This document shows, in pieces, positions 32,469-40,654 of a DNA stretch of 42,791 nucleotides (its first letter is position 1; each line of letters opens with the position of its first letter). The DNA is from Nocardia africana NBRC 100379 (GTDB lineage Bacteria; Actinomycetota; Actinomycetes; Mycobacteriales; Mycobacteriaceae). The notes below the pieces were generated by a model. That model was not told the DNA's origin, did not search any database, and saw only the letters and a program-made list of their open reading frames with translations. The stretch lies in the NCBI RefSeq assembly GCF_001612635.1, contig NZ_BDAV01000028.1, positions 1 to 42,791 on the forward strand, given 5' to 3'. The translations under genes and the position numbers were made by a program.

Positions 32469-33313
32469 TGACAACCCCGCCTGTACCACTTGGTCTGACG
32501 GTGAATCTGTGTCACCCGGGGCTGCCGGGCGTGCCCGAGGACGCATGGGATCACACGACACAGTGGACAACCCAATACGCCGCGTTTGGTGCCGATGATG
32601 GCACAGCGTTGCGCCACGTAGGCATCGAACTGCGTGAGGACGGTCGAGTTGTGGCTCCCCGCTTCTCCTTCCATGCTGATCGGCCTGCGGAGAAGGTGTT
32701 CGACCATGCGGCCCGGTATATCGCCTACTGGTTCGCCCGGGTCGAAGACTGGGTGGCCGTGGCAACGGGCGAGGATGTCTATTCGCGCGAACCGCTCTTC
32801 GCAGCCAACACCATCGGACCCGGACTCTTAGCGTGGCAACACGGAAAGTGGCGGGACGCTGGGATGACCATCGACACCCCTCGGCCGGCGCTGTTGTCCG
32901 CGGACCTCTTCGCGGCGATCCTGGAACGGGTCGGCGAGAATGTCGACCCGCCGATTGAATGGCAGTTGGTGTGCAACGCTTGCAGGGCGCATTCGCGTGG
33001 AGATACTCGCAGGACGATCCTCGATGCGGCGACCGCCGTCGAAGTTTGCCTGATCGAGCAGATACGGCTGGTCGAATCCACCACAGGAGAAAAGTTCGAA
33101 GGCCAACGCGGGATGCAGTACCGATCACAGTGGCTCGCCGCGCGCCACCCCGGCTACCAGGAGCATGCCTCCCTGGATTTGCTTCGCAAATCCCGAAACG
33201 AGGGGATCCATGCGGGCGGGATCATCAGTTTGGACGACGCTGCCAGCGGGTTGCGCGCCGCGATCGCTACCGTCGGTGCCCTGGGACGGAGCCGAGACCC
33301 CCGGGCGAGGTGA
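32468..33313 (+). CDS. HEPN-like domain protein, 5' end adjoining IS481
   Basis: The open frame gives 281 residues from a TTG at 32468, only 48 bp outside the IS481 end. The first residues may therefore be newly acquired and the true N terminus lost. The C-terminal third is helical (TILDAATAVEVCLIEQIRLV) and carries R243-N-E-G-I-H248, which fits the Rx4-6H active-site motif of HEPN ribonucleases, followed by a final amphipathic helix. HEPN proteins often act in antiphage defence or toxin-antitoxin systems, but many are non-catalytic. The N-terminal 170 residues are unrecognised. Confidence 0.55.
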   Translation: MTTPPVPLGLTVNLCHPGLPGVPEDAWDHTTQWTTQYAAFGADDGTALRHVGIELREDGRVVAPRFSFHADRPAEKVFDHAARYIAYWFARVEDWVAVATGEDVYSREPLFAANTIGPGLLAWQHGKWRDAGMTIDTPRPALLSADLFAAILERVGENVDPPIEWQLVCNACRAHSRGDTRRTILDAATAVEVCLIEQIRLVESTTGEKFEGQRGMQYRSQWLAARHPGYQEHASLDLLRKSRNEGIHAGGIISLDDAASGLRAAIATVGALGRSRDPRAR

Positions 33314-33481
33314 TGCGGTTGCGGCCGGTGCGCCACAGTCTCGAGGAAATCGGTGGGCATGACGTAATCCATGGTCAGGCACACGTTCCCGCACGACGCG
33401 TCGGGCCCTCGGTTAGTGTGACCGCGGACGAACTTGAGCGCACCGAGATGAGCCGTCACGACATATGCAGGGGAAGCAGTG

Positions 33482-33967
33482 ATGACCGACGACCAGAGCC
33501 AGTTGGGTTTCGAGATCGAGTTCGACGACCAGACACAGTCATGGCTGGAGTGGAGCGACCCCGACCACATGGAATCGGCGATTCGTACGTTGCTGCGCGA
33601 AACCGTCCCGGGTATCGCGGACTATTCCGATCTGTGGTGGCAGCCACCACTGTCGACTCGGATCATCGAAGCGGCCCGCGTGCGGTTCGAGAGCTGGGAC
33701 GGGTTCTTGGCGCCTGAAAACCATTCCAACGCAGATCAATTCATACGATTCGTGGGCGAGTGCATTCGTCGTCAGCATCCCGGAATGGTGTGGACCACCA
33801 GCAAGCTCACCTACAACCCACTGTATGCCGGCTATGGTTTCCGTCCTGCTGTGCATTTCCCTGATGGCCATCGTGAAGAGCCGGTGAGCATGGTCGAGAC
33901 GCTGTTTCGGATCGAGAGCGCAGAGCACTTGGACTATGCCATTCGCGAAGCGGGCACATCCGCTTAA
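33482..33967 (+). CDS. Hypothetical acidic protein (161 aa)
   Basis: The protein is 161 residues, acidic, and rich in Trp and Asp (FEIEFDDQTQSWLEWSDPDH, then YSDLWWQPPL), with no family that I recognise. A GGGGAAGC ribosome site precedes the ATG at 33482 (GTG at 33479 also possible). Its size and charge resemble immunity proteins of polymorphic toxins, and a nuclease-like gene follows 36 bp downstream on the same strand. The pairing is only a suggestion. Confidence 0.6.
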   Translation: MTDDQSQLGFEIEFDDQTQSWLEWSDPDHMESAIRTLLRETVPGIADYSDLWWQPPLSTRIIEAARVRFESWDGFLAPENHSNADQFIRFVGECIRRQHPGMVWTTSKLTYNPLYAGYGFRPAVHFPDGHREEPVSMVETLFRIESAEHLDYAIREAGTSA

Positions 33968-34003
33968 CGGTCGCGCAGCGCCGGGGAAACGCTGTGATGT
34001 CGC

Positions 34004-34987
34004 ATGGGTGACCGCCGCCCGGAGGGGTACGACGCCCTTCGCAACGGGATGCCGACGCACGAGCGGGGCCGCTATTTCGAGATCGGCCGGGCATATCTCG
34101 AGAAGGAGACCCGCGAGGCCGGGTGGCAACAGCAGGTTCCGCTCGGTAGCGAAGGGCGCATTCTGGATTCAGCGCAGGTCAACCCACGCACTGGCAAGAT
34201 CGACAAGGCCCGTGAGCGGAAGTCGGGTCGCGTGGAAGGCCGTGACGCGGTCCGGCAGGTCGAGAAGGAGATCGACGCACTGCGAGAGGGCAGCCTTGTC
34301 AGTAGCCGCTGGGAGACGGTGGAAGGCGAGACGATCTCGCGCGAGGTCCAGATCATGCTGGACTTGGCTAAGCGGGAGTTTCCTGACAGGTTCGAACATC
34401 GCGTCGTTTCGCGTGAGGACGCGCGATTGGCGATCCTGGAAGGCCAACGCATCGCGCGGGCGCGGCAGCTGGAATTGCCCGGGTTGTCTCGCGACCGACT
34501 GAAGCAGCGCCAACAAGAACGGGAGGCCAGACAGCGAGCGCAACGAGAAGCTGACCGCGTTCGGAAATCGCGGGAGCAGCAGGCTCGCACGCGAGGTGAG
34601 CGGCTGGCGAAGACGTACGGGCGCTTCCGTGACGGCGCCGAGCGAGGATTCGACGCGATCGCGCGAGCACACCATCGTGCCGGCAGGCTGACCTACGCCC
34701 TCGAGCGTTTCCGTGACGTGTCCGAGCGGGCGCGAACCGAGGTCGAACGACGCGCAGCGGCCGAACGTGAAGCGCGGCGCCTGCGTGAGCAGCGCGAAGC
34801 GAGGGAACGCTCGCTTGAGCGTTTGCCCGAGGATGTCGCCGACGCGCTCCGACGTTCGTTTCCGGCCCCCGGCGAGGAGTTGCGACACCGCGGCATCGAA
34901 CCCCACGGCGGTTCCACCCGCGCGGGCCGGGAAGCTCGCGTGCGGGCACTGGAAAGAGAACGCGGCCGAGAAGGGCGCTCCCGGTGA
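34004..34987 (+). CDS. Putative PD-(D/E)XK-type nuclease with long coiled coil
   Basis: The 327-residue protein has residues about 20-110 fitting a restriction-endonuclease-like core: E26, then GWQQQVPLGSEGRILDSAQV with D55, then KARERKSGRVEG with E71-R-K73 (ExK), then helices. From about 150 to 290 it is a highly charged Arg/Glu/Gln coiled coil (RQQEREARQRAQREADRVRK). The layout suggests a toxin or nuclease delivered or assembled through its coiled coil, with the order of domains reversed from most polymorphic toxins. The catalytic assignment is by pattern only. A kinase-like gene follows. Confidence 0.5.
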   Translation: MGDRRPEGYDALRNGMPTHERGRYFEIGRAYLEKETREAGWQQQVPLGSEGRILDSAQVNPRTGKIDKARERKSGRVEGRDAVRQVEKEIDALREGSLVSSRWETVEGETISREVQIMLDLAKREFPDRFEHRVVSREDARLAILEGQRIARARQLELPGLSRDRLKQRQQEREARQRAQREADRVRKSREQQARTRGERLAKTYGRFRDGAERGFDAIARAHHRAGRLTYALERFRDVSERARTEVERRAAAEREARRLREQREARERSLERLPEDVADALRRSFPAPGEELRHRGIEPHGGSTRAGREARVRALERERGREGRSR

Positions 34988-35027
34988 GCGCCGGCCTCCG
35001 CCCCCCATCCTCTATACGCTCGATCCC

Positions 35028-35561
35028 GTGATTGTCTGGTTGAATGGCACGTTCGGCGCCGGGAAGACGACGGCTGCAAGGGAACTGACCACGCTGCTTC
35101 CCGGCTCGCGAATCTTCGACACCGAAGAGGTCGGCTTTATGTTGCGCCACGTCCTCGCGGCCGAACCTGTGCGCGACTTCCAGGACTGGCGACCGTGGCG
35201 AGGTCTGGTCGTCGCCGCAGCCACCCAGATCCTCGACTACGTCGGCGGGACCGTCATCATCCCGCAGGCGGTTCTGGTTCATCAATACTGGAACGACATT
35301 CGCACCGGGCTCGAAAAAGCCCGGGTTCCGGTCTGTCACGTCGTTCTCCATGCCGAGCGCCACGAACTGCGCCGCCGGATCGAGTCTGACCCCGCCATGC
35401 CGAACTGCGCGTGGCGCCTGGAACATCTCGACGATTACGAGGCCGCCCGTGCCTGGCACGAGAAGGAAGCACACATCATCGATACCACCGCGTTGCAGCC
35501 CAGCGAGGTCGCGACACTGGTGGCCGCTTACGCCGAGCGCGCCGCGCCGACGTCGCGCTGA
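35028..35561 (+). CDS. TmrB-like P-loop ATP-binding protein
   Basis: The 177-residue protein begins IVWLNGTFGAGKTTAARELT with Walker A at residues 7-14, then FDTEEVGFMLRHVLAAEP, DFQDWRPWRGLVVAAATQIL and VVLHAERHELRRRIESD. This is the pattern of the AAA-type proteins related to the tunicamycin-resistance protein TmrB of Bacillus. Most relatives have unknown substrates. The start is the GTG at 35028; TATACG at 35013-35018 fits a -10 box for a leaderless mRNA. The frame open further upstream overlaps the nuclease-like gene. Confidence 0.8.
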   Translation: MIVWLNGTFGAGKTTAARELTTLLPGSRIFDTEEVGFMLRHVLAAEPVRDFQDWRPWRGLVVAAATQILDYVGGTVIIPQAVLVHQYWNDIRTGLEKARVPVCHVVLHAERHELRRRIESDPAMPNCAWRLEHLDDYEAARAWHEKEAHIIDTTALQPSEVATLVAAYAERAAPTSR

Positions 35562-35751
35562 CTGCAGCCGCAGATTGCGCCAAGTTGCTGAGCAGCGGGA
35601 ATGGAATGACACCGGACCGGACTTTACGTCTGGACTTGACGATGATTCCTGCGACTCTGGCGCCGTGCTCGTACGTGAGCACCATTGGTCGAGAAGCGTC
35701 TTTATCGGCGGTGGCGAACCGTGCTCCAGTCGGCCCGCAGCTGTGCGGCAT

Positions 35752-36432
35752 TCAGGGGTGGGTGAGCTCGTGGGGATCTCGCCAGTAGTTCGGGTCGCGG
35801 CCGTAGTTGGGTGTTCGGTAGGCCTTGTCCCAGGGTTGGGTGAGGAGTCCTCGCCAGGGGCGGACTTCGACGTAGAGCACGCGCACGGCGTTGAGGGCTG
35901 CTTCGTGCAGGGCGGGTCCGTCGGTGGTGGCGGCGTCTTCGGCGACGGCGACGTGGAAGTTGTGTTCCAGGGCTGCGCGGCATGTCGCTTCGACGCATAC
36001 GTTGGTTTGCAGTCCGGCAAGCAGAACACGTTGCACTGCAAGGCTTCTGAGGACGGGCGCAAGTTCGGTGTAGGCGAAGAAGCTGTGCCTGGTCTTGTCC
36101 AGCACGATATCGCCCTCGGCGGGAGCGAGATCGTCCATGATCTGACGACTCCACTCCTGTTCGGCCTCGGAGAGCTCGGGAAGCAGATGTGCGCGCGACT
36201 GCAGGTGGCGGCGGGCCCGCGGGTTGGCGGCCAACTCACCTGCAGAACTGGCTGATTGGCGGGAGTAGATAACGGGATAACGCGCGGCGCGCGCTGCGGC
36301 CAGAAGCTCGGCGCATTCGGCGACGACCTCGTGTAGCCGCCAGATCGGTGGCCACCCGAGAGGGGCACGCACCTTCTGCGTGAGATACCCGTTTTGCATA
36401 TCGATCATCAACACCGCGGTATCCACCATCAT
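35752..36432 (-). CDS. Isochorismatase-family cysteine hydrolase (second in window)
   Basis: The 226-residue protein (ATG at 36432 or 36429, GGAGGGG upstream) has the triad Asp in VLMIDMQNGYL, Lys in IVLDKTRHSFF and Cys in AGLQTNVCVEATCRAAL. The C-terminal tail beyond residue 195 (NYGRDPNYWRDPHELTHP) is Asn/Tyr-rich and longer than usual. Its substrate is unknown; it is not closely similar to the copy at 22376. It is a monocistronic minus-strand gene with a promoter-like region overlapping a palindrome at 36494-36510. Confidence 0.9.
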   Translation of the reverse strand: MMVDTAVLMIDMQNGYLTQKVRAPLGWPPIWRLHEVVAECAELLAAARAARYPVIYSRQSASSAGELAANPRARRHLQSRAHLLPELSEAEQEWSRQIMDDLAPAEGDIVLDKTRHSFFAYTELAPVLRSLAVQRVLLAGLQTNVCVEATCRAALEHNFHVAVAEDAATTDGPALHEAALNAVRVLYVEVRPWRGLLTQPWDKAYRTPNYGRDPNYWRDPHELTHP

Positions 36433-36473
36433 TGCCCCTCCGCTGTCAGCATGAAAGATATTGTCCGGCAGCA

Positions 36474-36510
36474 GAATTACGCGCGCACCATGATCGGGCA
36501 AAGTGCCCGA
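36474..36510 (-). promoter_or_regulatory. Promoter with overlapping palindrome upstream of hydrolase gene
   Basis: On the minus strand TTGCCC (36501-36496), a 16-nt spacer and TAATTC (36479-36474) resemble a sigma-A promoter about 42 nt before the ATG. The -35 overlaps the palindrome TCGGGCA-AAG-TGCCCGA (36494-36510), which could be a repressor site. The match to consensus is moderate. Confidence 0.35.
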
Positions 36511-36959
36511 ACATCAACTGGACGCAGCCACCCGGCGCCGCCGTCGGCCCGGAGGAGAGTTGCCTCCGCCCGTGGTGCGACTGTTCGCCGGTCGGCTGAT
36601 ACCCGCTCGACGGCGACCTGCGCTGGTGCCCGCCCGCAGTGTTGGTCGTTGCTGGGTCCCGGCCCACTCGGAGTCATAGCGCGACGGCGCGGGTACGGTA
36701 CCCATCAATTCGCCGATGGCGCCTCGAATATCGGGTGGCGTGGGTGCGAATGGTGAGTATGACTCGGGCGCAGGCTGTATTAGATACGGTCGCCGCAGGG
36801 ACGGACGCACTATGATCCGCTTCCGGTCTCCTGCGGCGACGCCGGCCTCCGAGTAACCCCTGTTGCCTCGCCGATGTCATATGCAGTGTCGGCTGCGGCT
36901 ATTCGCGTCGCGCTCTACCTTCTGCGGAGTTGTTGTCGGCAGTTCAGGGGGCCGGTGTT
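36511..36959. other. Gene-free stretch (about 450 bp)
   Basis: Between the hydrolase promoter and the end of the nucleoside hydrolase gene there are only short, compositionally poor open frames. No RNA gene or repeat was recognised. Confidence 0.4.
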
Positions 36960-37895
36960 TCAGGTGAGGTGTGCGTGTATTTCGGCCATGACGCAGGCCA
37001 TGACCTTTTCTCCGTCGGCGGTGGTGGCGACGAGTGCGTTCGGGTCGGCTTTGCGGGGGACTCGGAACTCGCAGATGGTTGCGCCGCGGCTGATAGTGCG
37101 GGCGAGTTCGACGTCGACCCGCGCGGGGGCGAGTTCGAACAGGTCGGGCCACAGCAGGTAGGCGGCGGCCGAGGGATCGTGCAGCGCTGCGGGCCGGGGA
37201 GTGGTCGGGTCGGACATGCGCAGGTAGAAGCCGACGTGGTCGGCGACGATGGCGGCGCGTTCGGTGCCGATGGCCCGTAGCTGGTGCTCGTGGTCGGGGG
37301 TGATGAGGACTTGGCGGGTGAGGTTGAGGCCGAACATACGCAGCGCGGCGCCGGAACGCAGCACGTTGTCGAGTGCTTCAGGGTCGGCGTAGGCGTTGAA
37401 TTCCGCTGCGGCGGTGTGGTTGCCGCTGGTTGTCGAGCCACCCATCCACACCACCGAATCGATGGCCTCGACCAGTTCGGGGTGGAGTAGCAGCACGATG
37501 GCGATGTTGGTCAGCGGCCCGGTTGCCAGGATCGTGATCGACTTCGGCGCGGCTGCTAACAGCGTGGCCGTCAGCGCTTGGATCGCGTCGACAGGCTCGG
37601 CGGTGCGCTGGGCGGTCGGGAAGCAGCGGCCCAGGGTGCCCATGGCGCCGGCGCCGAGAAGCCGTTCGATGGTGTGCGGTTCCTGGGCCAGTGGTTTGGC
37701 GGCCCCACGGTAGATCGGTGTGTCCACTCGGCAGAACTCGGCTACGGCCAGGGTGTTGGCGGTGGTGTTGTCCAGACTGGTATTGCCCACCACGGTCGAG
37801 ATTCCCACGAGTTCGATCTGCGGTGCTCGCGCGAGCACCATCACCGCGAGTGCGTCGTCGAACCCGCTGTCGCAGTCCATCCACACAGAACGCAT
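36960..37895 (-). CDS. Nucleoside hydrolase (IunH/RihB-type)
   Basis: The 311-residue protein has the calcium-binding N-terminal motif DCDSGFDDALAVMVL, then VGISTVVGNTSLDNTTANTL, ILATGPLTNIAIVLLLHPEL, VWMGGSTTSGNHTAAAEFNA, and a catalytic-type region ALHDPSAAAYLLWPDLF with His-Asp. These match inosine-uridine-preferring nucleoside hydrolases, which cleave the N-glycosidic bond to base plus ribose. It is divergent from the aldolase gene. It may act in salvage or in turnover of a nucleoside-type metabolite. Confidence 0.92.
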   Translation of the reverse strand: MRSVWMDCDSGFDDALAVMVLARAPQIELVGISTVVGNTSLDNTTANTLAVAEFCRVDTPIYRGAAKPLAQEPHTIERLLGAGAMGTLGRCFPTAQRTAEPVDAIQALTATLLAAAPKSITILATGPLTNIAIVLLLHPELVEAIDSVVWMGGSTTSGNHTAAAEFNAYADPEALDNVLRSGAALRMFGLNLTRQVLITPDHEHQLRAIGTERAAIVADHVGFYLRMSDPTTPRPAALHDPSAAAYLLWPDLFELAPARVDVELARTISRGATICEFRVPRKADPNALVATTADGEKVMACVMAEIHAHLT

Positions 37896-38127
37896 GCATT
37901 CCCCCTCTCACGCACCGCCGCAGGTAGCGGAGACGCCGATCGCCCACAACCGCGTCCCGGGTCACGAAGGCCACTGCGTGCGCTGGGCAACCATATCGGG
38001 CTCAGGGCCCGGGCGGCGCCCAATTTCACTCGGGCCGAGGGGGATGTCGAGACGAGGAGGTGGTCTCGCCGGGCTGCGGCGCGGTGCTGATTAGAGTGTG
38101 GTTCGTGGCAGGGGAGGATGGTGTCGA

Positions 38128-39018
38128 GTGATCGGTGAGTGTCCGATCGTGGCCGCGTTGACACCGTTTCGTGTCGACGGCGGCGTCGACTACGGCGCGT
38201 TGGGGGACTATCTGGACTTGCTCGCGGCCGCGGGGGTGCCGAGTGTGCTGGTGGGTGGCACGACCGGTGAGTTCGCGTCGATGACGGTGCGCGAACGCAA
38301 GCAGGTCCTCGAGTTTTGCCGTGGCCGTTGGTCGCGGCAGTTGATCGCGCAGGTCGGTTCGTCAGCGGTGGGTGATGTGGTCGAGCTGGTCGTGCACGCG
38401 AACGATGTAGCCGACGGTGTTGCGGTTATCGCTCCCTATTTCTTCGCCGGCCCGCCGGAGGCGGGAGTGGAAGCGTTCTACACGCGAGTGTTGCGCTTCG
38501 CGCGAAAACCGGTGCTGCTCTACAACTTTCCCCGCCACACCCAGGTGGCGTTGGCACCCGATCTGTTGGAACGGCTGGCGGCCCGGTTCCCGATGGTGGT
38601 CGGGGTCAAGGACTCCGGAAAGGACGTCGCGGTCACCCGCGAGTACAAGACGCGATGCCCGCATTTTGCGGTGTTGCTCGGTGACGACCGGGTCGGTGCT
38701 CGGCTGGGCGAGCTAGGTCTCGACGGCGTGGTCACCGGCGCCGGTGGACCAGTGGCGGAACTGCCGGTAGCGATCGCGGCCGCCGCCCGCCTCGGCGACA
38801 GTGGCGCCGCGCGGCGGTGGCAGACGGTGTTCGACCGCTACACCGACCGCAGGAAGTCAACACCGTTGCCCGACATCGCTTTTGCGAAATCAGCTGCTGC
38901 GGCCCGGCTCCCCGGATTCCCCACCCACGTGCGCCCACCATTGACCGCCGCCACGCCAGACTTGACCGCCGACATCGCGGACTTCCTACGAACCGAGATC
39001 ATCCCCGAGTTCGGGTAG
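38128..39018 (+). CDS. Dihydrodipicolinate synthase/N-acetylneuraminate lyase-family aldolase
   Basis: The 296-residue protein (GTG at 38128, GGGGAGG 10 nt upstream) has the class I aldolase marks: GGTTGE at residues 43-48, Tyr in VLLYNFPRHTQVAL, the Schiff-base Lys in VVGVKDSGKDVAV, and VVTGAGGPVAELPVAI toward the C terminus. Family members condense pyruvate with an aldehyde or run the reverse reaction. The chromosomal dapA is normally elsewhere, so this copy probably uses another aldehyde. It is divergent from the nucleoside hydrolase and overlaps the 3' end of the convergent kinase gene. Confidence 0.9.
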   Translation: MIGECPIVAALTPFRVDGGVDYGALGDYLDLLAAAGVPSVLVGGTTGEFASMTVRERKQVLEFCRGRWSRQLIAQVGSSAVGDVVELVVHANDVADGVAVIAPYFFAGPPEAGVEAFYTRVLRFARKPVLLYNFPRHTQVALAPDLLERLAARFPMVVGVKDSGKDVAVTREYKTRCPHFAVLLGDDRVGARLGELGLDGVVTGAGGPVAELPVAIAAAARLGDSGAARRWQTVFDRYTDRRKSTPLPDIAFAKSAAAARLPGFPTHVRPPLTAATPDLTADIADFLRTEIIPEFG

Positions 39019-39649
39019 GTCGATCACGAACCGCGGCCCGGCTGTGCCGGGATGTCAGTTGAGGATGACGCGGTCGACGAAGTTTGTGCGCGAGCGGGCG
39101 GATCCCGCTGTCGAGAACAGTGGACTGATAGGTGTCCCAGTCGCGCAGCTTCGGCATATCGCGTCCGGCGCCGCGTTCGCGCATGCGGGTGCGGATCTCG
39201 GGGGCGGCCGAGTCCAGCCACACCGTCATCACCGGTACCCCTTCGGTCACCCCGGCGAGCTCGTACAGGTAATCGCTCAACTGCTTGCCAGCCTGCGCTG
39301 CGTCTTGAATCGCACCGAGGAACGGCCCGTCGATCACTACCGGATGTTTGTCGGCGACCGTGAGCCCGGTGCGGATGAGGGAGCGGTAGAGGTGTGGCGC
39401 GACCAGCGTTTTGTATGTGTCGCTGTCGCGGTCGTGTGGCTCGGTCAGCCGCGACATGATCGACGTCTCGAGTTCCGGAGCATGGGTGTCTTTGTCCAGC
39501 ACCACTGCGTCGGTTAGGCCGGCGACGAACCGGGCGGCGGTCGATTTCCCTGAGGCAGGGAACCCGCACACCACGAGCGCGCCGTCGAGATGGCGGGCAA
39601 TTCGGCGCAGCACGGACTCCGCCGCCGGGTTCAGCGTCGTATTCACCAT
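38999..39649 (-). CDS. P-loop kinase, C terminus altered by a one-base insertion
   Basis: The 216-residue protein has Walker A G29-F-P-A-S-G-K-S-T37, VVLDKDTHAPELETSIMSRL and VVIDGPFLGAIQDAAQAGKQ, the lid region RTRMRERGAGRDMPKLRDWD, and LDSGIRPLAH near the end. After that the frame gives a low-complexity tail. Deleting one A from the AAA run at 39083-39085 would give a normal end, NFVDRVILN, with stop at 39055. The extra tail makes it overlap the aldolase gene by 20 bp. The domain itself is intact. Confidence 0.8.
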   Translation of the reverse strand: MVNTTLNPAAESVLRRIARHLDGALVVCGFPASGKSTAARFVAGLTDAVVLDKDTHAPELETSIMSRLTEPHDRDSDTYKTLVAPHLYRSLIRTGLTVADKHPVVIDGPFLGAIQDAAQAGKQLSDYLYELAGVTEGVPVMTVWLDSAAPEIRTRMRERGAGRDMPKLRDWDTYQSTVLDSGIRPLAHKLRRPRHPQLTSRHSRAAVRDRPTRTRG

Positions 39650-39825
39650 TCGAAGTCTGCCAGATCCTCCGCCGACCGGACCATCGCGAACGTCCTGTCG
39701 GCCATCGTCTTTCGAGCCGTCGCGCCGCCGAGGTCATGTGTCGGCATTCCGAATGTCGGGCAGTCCGGTCGATGCTGTATCCGAATCGCGGGTTCTCGTG
39801 ACGGCTGCCCGGCTGTCTAAGATTA
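39650..39825. other. Spacer between kinase gene and IS256 remnant
   Basis: This 176-bp stretch is where IS256 transposase homology stops abruptly (upstream of the break the frame reads QVSRELVSNL). It shows no gene of its own. Confidence 0.5.
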
Positions 39826-40309
39826 GAAACCAGCTCCCGGGAGACCTGCGTACCGTACACCTCCTTCAAATGTTCTTCGATGTCCCGGGTCGTCATGCCC
39901 CGAGAATACAGCGACAAAATAGTGGTATTCAGATTTCCCAGCCGACGGGCACGCTTCGGCACGATCACCGGCTCGAAATCACCGTTCCGGTCCCGTGGAA
40001 CAGAAATCGTTACCGGCCCCGACTGGGTTTGCACCGTTTTCGAATTCTTCCCATTCCGGGAATTTCCGGTACCACGCCCTTCCGGATCACCGGACTCATA
40101 TCCGAGATGCGCGGTCATTTCCACATCCAAGGCGCGTTCGAGCACCTTCTTCGTCAGCTCGTTCAGAAGGCCCTCGACGCCGGCCCGCGGGCCGGCGTCC
40201 GACGCCATCGCCTCGGCGACCATCGAGTCCAGCTGCGCGGGGTGAACACCTCCGAAAGCTTCTGCGCCGCAACCCGGTCCGACTTCGCCGACGATGTGTC
40301 CTTGCTCAC
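39826..40309 (-). pseudogene. IS256-family transposase remnant, frameshifted and 3'-truncated
   Basis: From a GTG at 40309 with AGGAG upstream the frame gives SKDTSSAKSDRVAAQKLSEV and FTP. One base is missing near 40237-40242, and homology continues in another frame (AQLDSMVAEAMASDAGPR, then LLNELTKKVLERALDVEMTA, then PVTISVPRDRNGDFEP, RGMTTRDIEEHLKEVYG). It ends at about 39826, before the catalytic core. It is a different IS256 type from the element at the left end. The remaining 345 bp to the IS630 element hold only shadow frames. Confidence 0.8.
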
Positions 40310-40654
40310 AAATCACTCCTTCAACCGCCCGTCCGAGGGCTATACGATCATGAATCGCCCGGACTTACACGGTTGTCATGACACCTCCTCAGGCCGCTGT
40401 CCGGAATCCGCCGGGCCCCTCACTCGGCTCCGAGGATTCCCGCAGGTCGAATCCCGTGAATCCGTAACTGCATCCGTGTATGCGCCAATGTCAACCCGCT
40501 GGGGCTGTGCTGGACCTGTGCCGCCCGATGGGATGACTGGAACGCCAGAACGGACAACTCCGTATAATCCAGCTTCATCCACATTCTCAACGGGAACGGT
40601 GCCTTCGTCGGATACGATGGGCCGTCGGCCAACCGCCCAGGCAGCCGTCTTCTA
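40310..40654. other. Gene-free stretch between IS256 remnant and IS630
   Basis: This probably carries the outer part of the IS256 remnant and unrelated flank. No gene with recognisable coding character was found; the minus-strand 70-codon frame at 40420-40632 is not convincing. Confidence 0.4.

Noticed and set aside
40420..40632. 70-codon minus-strand frame
   Set aside because: It has no family resemblance or good start, and lies in the debris between IS elements.
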